A DNA stretch of 64,000 bases from Ephydatia muelleri (Eukaryota; Porifera; Demospongiae; Spongillida; Spongillidae): NCBI GenBank assembly GCA_013339895.1, contig JABACO010000002.1, positions 3,119,996-3,183,995 on the forward strand. The letters are read 5' to 3'. This document shows positions 56,226 to 64,000 of the stretch, in pieces. The notes under the pieces were generated by a model. That model was given only the letters and a program-made list of their open reading frames with translations, had not been told where the DNA came from and searched no databases. Made by a program: the position numbers and the translations under genes. How positions within the stretch are numbered: the first letter of the stretch is position 1; each line of letters opens with the position of its first letter.

Positions 56226-57119
56226 AGAAAATGATCAGTATTAATTAATTTATTAATATGTGATCTTATACGTTGCAATTTATATGATTTGAATGCTGAT
56301 GTAATGGTGAGTTACGTGTACAATGGTTTGGTATTATCAAATTAGCTGTATGATAACTTTTAAAATCAAAGTGTGATTTACCTCACCGCTGAATCTAAAT
56401 GTTTGATTTTGTAATCGAATGAAAATCATGTCGCTAATCAGGAGCGTGATTCAATTACCAGGTGCGCTAAATCATGAACTTGATTTTTAATCACATTTGT
56501 ATTGTTTGAATTTACAACCAACAAATAATTTATGTATTCCTCGATATGAGTGAATCTTACGCATAATCAAAACATTGCTTTGATGAGTATTTTCCTCTGT
56601 GCATCAAATCCTCAAGCACACCTTGAACCTTGTACAAGTTGATCTGTGCAAGGGCTGTTCTAATAGCGCAGTGAACCATCTGACATCACACTTTGATCAC
56701 AATCATATGTGCTTCCCCTACTGGCCCGCGGGTGATTAACCCTTCCACCTTCTTCTCCAGCGTGATTGATCTGGATGTTACAGAAGCCAAGGTTCCCTCG
56801 ATATCTGTTTAACTCATTAACTGCATCCTTTGTGTGCATATCTATGACTTTGTACCATTTCTTATTCACATTGATGTATTACGAGAAAAAAAAACTCAAC
56901 TAAATTAACTTACACCATCCCTCATCACCCCCCATTGTGACTATCTATGCGATGGCCACATTGTAATAGGCATCTTTGAATTAACTCCTACATGTATATA
57001 TTACGAACGCATAGCGTGATTCTTTATACTCCCTTATTATACCCACATTGTTTTTAAAACATGACAATGACCATTTATGGTTCTGACCTCCGTCTTACGC
57101 ATGCTCACAAAGTGGAAAT
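56226..57119. repeat. Non-coding block duplicated from 40815-41780
   Basis: Near-colinear with 40815-41780, with small deletions (for example near 56690 and 56980). No gene. Confidence 0.55.
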
Positions 57120-57885
57120 TTCATAATAATAATAATATAAATCAAGCAATTACATTGCAAGGATACATGATGTATACTTATGTGAACTAAAGGCGGCAGT
57201 AACTAAAGAATAGATGAGACCTGTGCAACCATTGTAATCAGGTCGACAGGGGAGTGGTTAAAGGCATGGCCTATAGTTGATCGAGCTCCTCTGATGCACA
57301 TGATGGAGGAGCGTAGAAGGGAGAAGGAGAGATGGCATCGAATCCAGGCCATGGTTGAACTATAAGAGTGGCCCCACTTTGCTGAGAGCTGGGCAGCAAT
57401 GTGTTTGTAAACCACTGTGGCCTCCCTTCCTAAGCCTCCAGTGGCAGAGAAGATGAGTGGGGTGAAGGAGGCATGCTCAACTTCGAGGATCCGACACGTT
57501 CATAGGCTCGTTTCTTTGAGGCTTCATGGGGTGCGGTAACAGGTGATGGTTGAGGTCGTCTATTTGAGGGGGCGTAGGGGTTGAAAACCTTTACATCAAA
57601 GAATGCCCTCTCAAAACGACTCCCCCACAACCCATCTGCTGCTACATCAAGTCGAGCACCATCCTGGAAGTTGGCTGATGCATTGGTGTGAACCTCACCT
57701 CTGATGAGGCTCAGTTGAAACGTTGTGGCAGATTTCTGACAGGAGATAGGCAGTATAGTCTCTGATCTCATTGTGCCTGATGGAAGGGAAGCCACCTTTT
57801 GGACATGACAGTGCATGCTCAACAGAGAAGGCAGCACCACAGGCACAGCTGGTGGGCATGTTGGCAGGTAACCAGCCATATCTAA
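57120..57885 (-). pseudogene. Type N2 retroelement nuclease, copy d
   Basis: Matches 41790-42515 and keeps WIRCHLSFSLLRSSIMCIRG at its end. RAFFDVKVFNPYAPSNRRPQ is also present. Frameshifts separate the zinc cluster from the nuclease core, and a 12-base deletion removes part of the QPITGE segment. Confidence 0.58.
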
Positions 57886-58742
57886 GAGCTAATGCTCATC
57901 ATAAGATATGAATACTGATGTAATGGTGAATTGTACAATGGTTTGGTATTATCAAAGTATATGATATCTTTTAAAATCAGAGAGTGATTTACTGCACTGC
58001 TGAATCTAAGTTTGTTGCTAATCAGGAGCATGATTCAGTTACCAGTTGCGCTAAATCGAGAACTTGATTTGTAATCAAATGGTAAACTATTGTTTGAATT
58101 TACAACCAACAAATCATTTATGTATTCCTCGAATATGAGTCAAAACATCGTTTTGATGAGGATTTTCCTCCTGTGCATCAAATCCTCAACCACACCTTGA
58201 ACCTTGTACAAGTTGCTCTGTGCAATGGCTTTTGTAATAATGCAGTGAACCATCTGACATCATTTATTAAAACACTTCAATGAGTAAGGATGTGCCTCCT
58301 ACTGGCCCGTGGGTGTTTGATCCCTTCCACCTCCTTCTCCACCCCCCTTACACCATCCCTCGTCACCCACCACTGTGACCATGCGATGGACAAATTGAAA
58401 CAACCATCTTTGTATTACTCATTGGAAAACCCTACATGAATGTTATATCAGCTTGATTCTTTTGTCACAGTAATACTGTACCCCTTACATCTGAAAGCAT
58501 TGTTGTTTTAAAACATGACAATGACCATTTATGGTTCATTCGTGGCATCTGACCTCCGTCACTACGCATGCGCACAAAGTGCACAAATGCCCATAAAAAG
58601 TAAGAGCGCAGTTACATTTGCCATTTCCAGCAGTTGTTATTACTTGTTAGGACTAGGTCTCGTAGGCTGTCGCTATTCGTTGTGTATGCCATTTTTGTTC
58701 TTGAAATGGGCAACCAGGTCAGTCTGTTTGTTGTGTGTCTGT
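57886..58742. repeat. Duplicated non-coding block and unique spacer
   Basis: 57900-58570 follows 40860-41720 with more divergence. 58600-58740 is not repeated in the window. No supported gene; an open frame at 58515-58769 has no recognisable homology. Confidence 0.4.
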
Positions 58743-59646
58743 AGACTGTTCGTCTTGACTTGCTGGTAGAATTTAGCAAAGTTAGTGCTGAGAAATGCTA
58801 AAAAAGACGTTCGAAATGGCAACTGTACTGTATCTATGGACCATGTAGGGATTGTTGAGTAGCCTATGGACGCAGATTTGCACCACCTATTAGCACGTCC
58901 TATTACATGTAGCGGTAAAGAGCTCCACTACCCTAGTGTGCGTGTCGCCCAGTTGGTGATTCCTATTGAAAGTGTGTAGTAGGTCACAAGAGATGCCTTT
59001 ACCTCCTTTATAGATGAAAATGCTTAAGTATTGACAATCCCGCTTAGTAGATTGAGTGGGACCAGAATGTGGTGTGGCAGAGAAGCTTGAGGTGCATATT
59101 GAGTGGATAAGGTAGCTGTGAGTAATTAGAGGGAGTTCCCCAAGACGCTAGAGTGTGATTAGACTGTACGTCTTGACTTGCTGGCAGCATTCAGCTAGGT
59201 GGTGAAAAAGGCCACACAGAAACAAATTTAAAAATGCGTTTTTGTATCTTCAGATCGTAGTAGCTTTTAAGAAAAGCTAAAGTAGGCCTTGGAAACAGAT
59301 TTGTAAACATATAGCGTAGAATCCTTTGAGGGTAGCCTTTGAGTAGCCTATGAAAACAGATTTGCTCAGCCATCTAGTTGTAAAGAGTGCCACTACCAGA
59401 AAAGGTTGAACCTTTATGTGTCTATTATCCAGTAGTGATTCCTGCAGCTATTGAAGGTGTGTGTGGGGTCAGATGAGATGTCTGTACCTTCTTTATAGCT
59501 GAAATATATACAATCCAGCTTGGTAGGTTAGGTGGGACCCGTATTTGTTGTTGCAGAGAAGCTTGAGATGCGTCTTTTGGGTGGATAAGGTCGCTGTGAG
59601 CATTGGAAGGAGCTAGCCGACAGTGTCTCCAAGACGCTGGAATGAT
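58743..59646. repeat. Tandem duplication, units of about 420 and 480 bases
   Basis: 58743-59157 and 59163-59646 share order and most sequence (from GACTGT-CGTCTTGACTTGCTGG to CCAAGACGCT). Identity is moderate, so the duplication is not recent. It lies immediately upstream of the third kelch-Roc gene. Confidence 0.6.
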
Positions 59647-59879
59647 AGGCAGACCTCTTGTAACCGTACGTAGCTACAAGGACTACCCCAACTATCCGTA
59701 CTGGTCGCCATTAGTCCGGTTGGCCGTGTCCAGATGAGCCTATTGGTGTAGTAAAGAGAAGCGTGAAGTGTGTGTAGTTGTGTGGTGTGGACCTCGTGTT
59801 GCGTACGAGCTAGCTAGCTCCCTGAACGTGCTGTCTTTCCATTAACTATTAATCATTTCTTTTCTTTAGAACATAAAAA

Positions 59880-61120
59880 ATGTTGAGTTTCGCAACTTGT
59901 GCGAAAGTGCCTGTGCCAGGTTGTCGAAGATGGGGTGATGGTGGTCTAGTGGAGGTGGAGGGTAGGGTTGTGTGGGGAGGATATGGAGGATATGGAGGAG
60001 TGCACATGTTGGATGAGGTGCGGTCTAAGTGGAGTAGAGTGGCTGATGGTGGTGAGTATGGGGGCACACTAGCAGTGTGTGGAGGGAGGCTGGTGTGGGT
60101 TGGAGGTGATAAGAGTGGTGTGAGGAGTAAGGAGGTGAAGGAGTTGAGAGGAGGGAGATGGTCGCTGCCAGACATGTTGGTAGGGTGTGATAGGTCCTGT
60201 GTACTAAGCGTTAGTGGAGGTGGTATGGTGGTGATGGGAGGGATAGGTGATGGAGGGTGGTTGAATGTTGTTCAGGTGTTTGATGGCGGGACACAGACCT
60301 GGCACAGAGGACCATCACTTCCTAAGCCATGTTGCCTCATGTCAGCAGTGGTCCATGGGGACCTGGTCTTCGTGATGGGAGGTCGGGGCATGGGCAGAGC
60401 AGTGTGGTGTGCCAACATCCGTGACCTGGTGAGCCACTGAGCATTGTGTAGCATCTCTGTCCCTTTGTTTAGCGTGTGTGTAGCTGACGCGCGGACACAC
60501 ACCACGCTACTACACGCTCACACGCACACACGCCACAGTCCACGCTCAACGTGAACCTACGTAGACAGCCTACATACACGCACACACTAGACGTGGATGC
60601 GTGTGTCTCTGCGATGGAGAGACGCGCGCACGTGAAGCGTCTCCATCGCCCACACACCACGGACGCGCTGACGTTGAAGCTGTGACTGCGTTGTGTGGTG
60701 TGTGTGCTTCATGGCTCTCGTGCACACTATTGTACACACATGGCTGCCTGTAGTGAACACACCACACTCAGATGTCTTAACTGCATGCAGCATGTGTATG
60801 TGTACATACCATACAGATGCACACACACATGTAGCTACATCACATGTACTGGTGCACATGCTCCAAATTGTGTGCACACTCACATGACCACACATGACAC
60901 ATCTCCACCTATTTCCACCACACACATGTGCACACACATTCACAAGACTACTGCACACACCCATGACTCACAGCAATCCATTTGGAGGCAGTTACCAGAT
61001 GTACCATACTGCAGGTCATCAGTATGTGTGGGTGATGGTGTGCTGCTTGCAATTGGAGGTGCAGAAGACCTTAGTGGATCAAAGAAGACTTCTTCCATCT
61101 ATGGCCTCCATGGTGGTGAT
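59880..61120 (+). CDS. Kelch-Roc-COR-Death gene, copy 3 (exon 1 and part of exon 2)
   Basis: Exon 1 is 59880-60428 (183 codons, GTGAGC donor). Exon 2 starts at 60974 and runs into the gap at 61121. Kelch blades match copies 1 and 2 strand by strand, while the loops differ: GGEYG after AD, DKSGV after the second double glycine, DR after GC, a rearranged IGDGG loop, CL after KPC, R after MGG, and YCR in exon 2. Whether the Roc, COR and Death exons follow cannot be seen. After the gap the sequence belongs to another repeat segment, so the scaffold join may be wrong. The ATG is preceded by the same leader acceptor as copy 1. Confidence 0.78.
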
Positions 61121-62120
61121 NNNNNNNNNNNNNNNNNNNNNNNNNNNNNNNNNNNNNNNNNNNNNNNNNNNNNNNNNNNNNNNNNNNNNNNNNNNNNNNN
61201 NNNNNNNNNNNNNNNNNNNNNNNNNNNNNNNNNNNNNNNNNNNNNNNNNNNNNNNNNNNNNNNNNNNNNNNNNNNNNNNNNNNNNNNNNNNNNNNNNNNN
61301 NNNNNNNNNNNNNNNNNNNNNNNNNNNNNNNNNNNNNNNNNNNNNNNNNNNNNNNNNNNNNNNNNNNNNNNNNNNNNNNNNNNNNNNNNNNNNNNNNNNN
61401 NNNNNNNNNNNNNNNNNNNNNNNNNNNNNNNNNNNNNNNNNNNNNNNNNNNNNNNNNNNNNNNNNNNNNNNNNNNNNNNNNNNNNNNNNNNNNNNNNNNN
61501 NNNNNNNNNNNNNNNNNNNNNNNNNNNNNNNNNNNNNNNNNNNNNNNNNNNNNNNNNNNNNNNNNNNNNNNNNNNNNNNNNNNNNNNNNNNNNNNNNNNN
61601 NNNNNNNNNNNNNNNNNNNNNNNNNNNNNNNNNNNNNNNNNNNNNNNNNNNNNNNNNNNNNNNNNNNNNNNNNNNNNNNNNNNNNNNNNNNNNNNNNNNN
61701 NNNNNNNNNNNNNNNNNNNNNNNNNNNNNNNNNNNNNNNNNNNNNNNNNNNNNNNNNNNNNNNNNNNNNNNNNNNNNNNNNNNNNNNNNNNNNNNNNNNN
61801 NNNNNNNNNNNNNNNNNNNNNNNNNNNNNNNNNNNNNNNNNNNNNNNNNNNNNNNNNNNNNNNNNNNNNNNNNNNNNNNNNNNNNNNNNNNNNNNNNNNN
61901 NNNNNNNNNNNNNNNNNNNNNNNNNNNNNNNNNNNNNNNNNNNNNNNNNNNNNNNNNNNNNNNNNNNNNNNNNNNNNNNNNNNNNNNNNNNNNNNNNNNN
62001 NNNNNNNNNNNNNNNNNNNNNNNNNNNNNNNNNNNNNNNNNNNNNNNNNNNNNNNNNNNNNNNNNNNNNNNNNNNNNNNNNNNNNNNNNNNNNNNNNNNN
62101 NNNNNNNNNNNNNNNNNNNN
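61121..62120. other. Assembly gap (1000 N)
   Basis: Exactly 1000 N. It cuts kelch exon 2 of copy 3 on the left and a GA minisatellite on the right. Confidence 0.99.
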
Positions 62121-64000
62121 AGAGGGAGAGGGGAGTGTAGAGAGGGATGAGTTAGGGAGGAGTAGGGAGGGGTAGGGAGCTTGATCAATTTGATTCTTTT
62201 TAATATTTGAATTTAGATGTGTACTATTTGCTTAATCAGAGCCATCTAAGAGCACAATAGTAACTGACTTCTATATCAAGCTATAAATATATAAACCTGT
62301 CCTATTGATTCATGGACACCCTGTATATAATGTGTGTGTGTGCAGGTGTGTGTGGTATATTGGACAAAGGCATCTCAAATCTACCACATCTCATCTCACC
62401 CACACAAATGCATCACTTTCGATAACCATCTGTTTTAACAAGAGTTCTTAAGGGTGTGGAGGGTGATAGGGTGATGGAGAGAGAAGGAAGTGATGGAGAG
62501 AGGGAGGTGATGGAGAGAGGGAGGTGATGGAGAGAGGGAGGTGATGGAGAGAGGAGGTTGATGGAGAGAGGGAGGTGTGTGGAGAGAGGGAGGTGATGGA
62601 GAGAGGGAGTTGATGCAGCTGGAGGTGATGGATGGAGAGAGGTGATGGAGAGAGGTGATGGATGGAGAGAGTGATGGATGGAGAGAGGTGATGGAGAAGA
62701 AAGGGAGGTGATGGAGAGAGGGAGGTGATGGAGAGAGGGAGGTGATGGAGAGAGGGAGGTGATGGAGAGAGGGAAGTGATGGATGGAGAGAGGTGATGGA
62801 GAGAGGGAGATGATGGATGGCGGAGAGGGAGGTGATGGGGTGATGGAGAGAAAGGGAGGTGATGGAGAGAGGGAGGTGATGGAGAGAGGAAGAAGTGATG
62901 GAGAGGAAGTAATGGAGAGGGAAGTGATGGATAGGGAAGTGATGGAGAGAGAAGGTGATGGAGAGAGGGAGGTGATGGAGAGAGGGAGATGATGGAGAGA
63001 GAGGAAGGTGATGGAGAGAGAGGGGGAGGTGATGGAGAGAGAGGGAGGGTGATGGAGAGAGAGGGGAGGTGATGGAGAGAGAGGGGAGGTGATGGAGAGA
63101 GGGAGGTGATGGAGAAAGGGAGATGATGGAAAGAGGGAGATGATGGAGAGAGACAGGAGGTGATGGAGAGAGAGGGGAGTTGATGGAGAGAGGGAGGCGA
63201 TGGAGAAAGAGGGGAGGTGATGGAGAGAGGGAGGTGGAGAGAGATGATGGAGAGAGAGGGAGGTGATGGAGAGAGAGGGTGGTGATGGAGAGGGGAGGCG
63301 ATGGAGAGAGAGGGGAGGTGATGGAGAGAGGGAGGCGATGGAGAGAGAGGGAGGTGATGGAGAGAGGGAGGTGATGGAGTGACGGATAGAGGGGAGGGGA
63401 GGAGAGAGGGAGGTGATGGAGAGAGCTGGAGGTGATGGAGAGAAAAGGAGGTGATGGAGAGAGAGGGAAGGTGATGAAGAGAGAGGGAGGTGATGGAGAG
63501 AGAGGCGAGGTGATAGAGAGAGAGGGAGGTGATGGAGAGAGGGGAGGTGATGAAGAGAGGGAGAGAGGGAGGTGATTTAGAGAGTGGGAGGCGATGGAGA
63601 GAAAGGGAGGGTGATGGAGAGAGGGGAGGTGATGAAGAGAGAGAGAGGTGATGGAGAGAGAGGGGAAGTGATGGAGAGAGAAGGAGGTGATGGAGAGAGA
63701 GGGAGGTGATGGAGAGAGAGGGAGGTGATGGAGAGAGAGGGAGGTGATGGAGAGGGAGGTGATGGAGAGAGAGGGAGGTGATGGAGAGAGAGGGAGGTGA
63801 TGGAGAGAGAGGGAAGGTGATGAAGAGAGAGGGAGGTGATGGAGAGAGGGGAGGTGATGAGGGGATGGAGAGAGGGAAGTGATGGACAGAGGAGAAGGTG
63901 ATGGAGAGAGAGGAGGTGGTGGAGGGAGGCAGGTGATGGAGGGAGGCAGGTGATGGAGAGGGGAGGTGATTTTGATAGGGGGTGATGGGAGAGGTGGAGG
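62121..64000. repeat. Duplicate of 21245-21575, then a long 17-bp minisatellite
   Basis: 62121-62450 is nearly identical to the sequence before the cyclophilin-linked array at 21575. 62455-64000 is then a TGATGGAGAGAGGGAGG-type array of at least 1.5 kb that runs off the window, with several higher-order variants (AGAGAGAGGGAGG). A cyclophilin exon would be expected beyond the edge. Confidence 0.88.

Overview
This window is eukaryotic, and most likely from a marine invertebrate, probably a sponge. Short phase-consistent GT-AG introns divide the host genes. They encode metazoan domains: a kelch / Roc-like GTPase / COR-like / Death protein, a semaphorin-type Sema domain, the C-terminus of a cyclophilin, and the start of a sorbin-type SH3 domain. 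The rest is a mosaic of duplicated segments, minisatellites and nested transposons. No bacterial operon, CRISPR array, rRNA or tRNA gene was seen. Three runs of exactly 1000 N (5392-6391, 17724-18723, 61121-62120) are scaffold placeholders, so order and orientation across them are not proven by this sequence.

Layout. (1) 1-4532 holds a six-exon kelch-Roc-COR-Death gene on the + strand. 6392-10331 holds an inverted second copy that has lost its 5' end to a hAT transposon terminus. 59880-61120 holds a third copy cut by a gap. (2) 10331-15440 holds transposon debris: a hAT N-terminus, a small element with AGGGTGTG ends, and a decayed retroelement nuclease ORF. (3) 15440-31000 holds shuffled copies of a cyclophilin last exon and an SH3 first exon, a long-terminal-inverted-repeat element near them, one Sema-domain gene fragment (18776-20814) and many minisatellites. 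(4) 31400-43060 and 48000-58570 form a transposon nest. It includes two hAT families, a non-LTR reverse transcriptase inserted in a hAT copy, a Harbinger-like element, foldback elements, a chromodomain relic and four copies of a PD-(D/E)XK-like retroelement nuclease. (5) 43100-47750 holds a minus-strand set of repeat-rich exons and an unidentified 213-residue exon. (6) 58570-59680 is a tandem duplication just upstream of the third kelch gene. 62121-64000 is almost all minisatellite.

The main biological point is the kelch-Roc-COR-Death family. It joins a beta-propeller sensor, a STAND-like GTPase switch and a Death effector in one chain. Between the three copies, amino-acid changes concentrate at two sites per propeller blade, with a period of about 46-48 residues. 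These positions correspond to ligand contacts in kelch proteins such as KEAP1. This looks like a diversified intracellular receptor family. None of the three copies is complete as assembled: copy 1 carries three 1-base insertions, copy 2 lacks its start and most of its Death domain, and copy 3 runs into a gap. The nested insertions can be ordered in time because intact empty sites for several of them are present elsewhere in the window.
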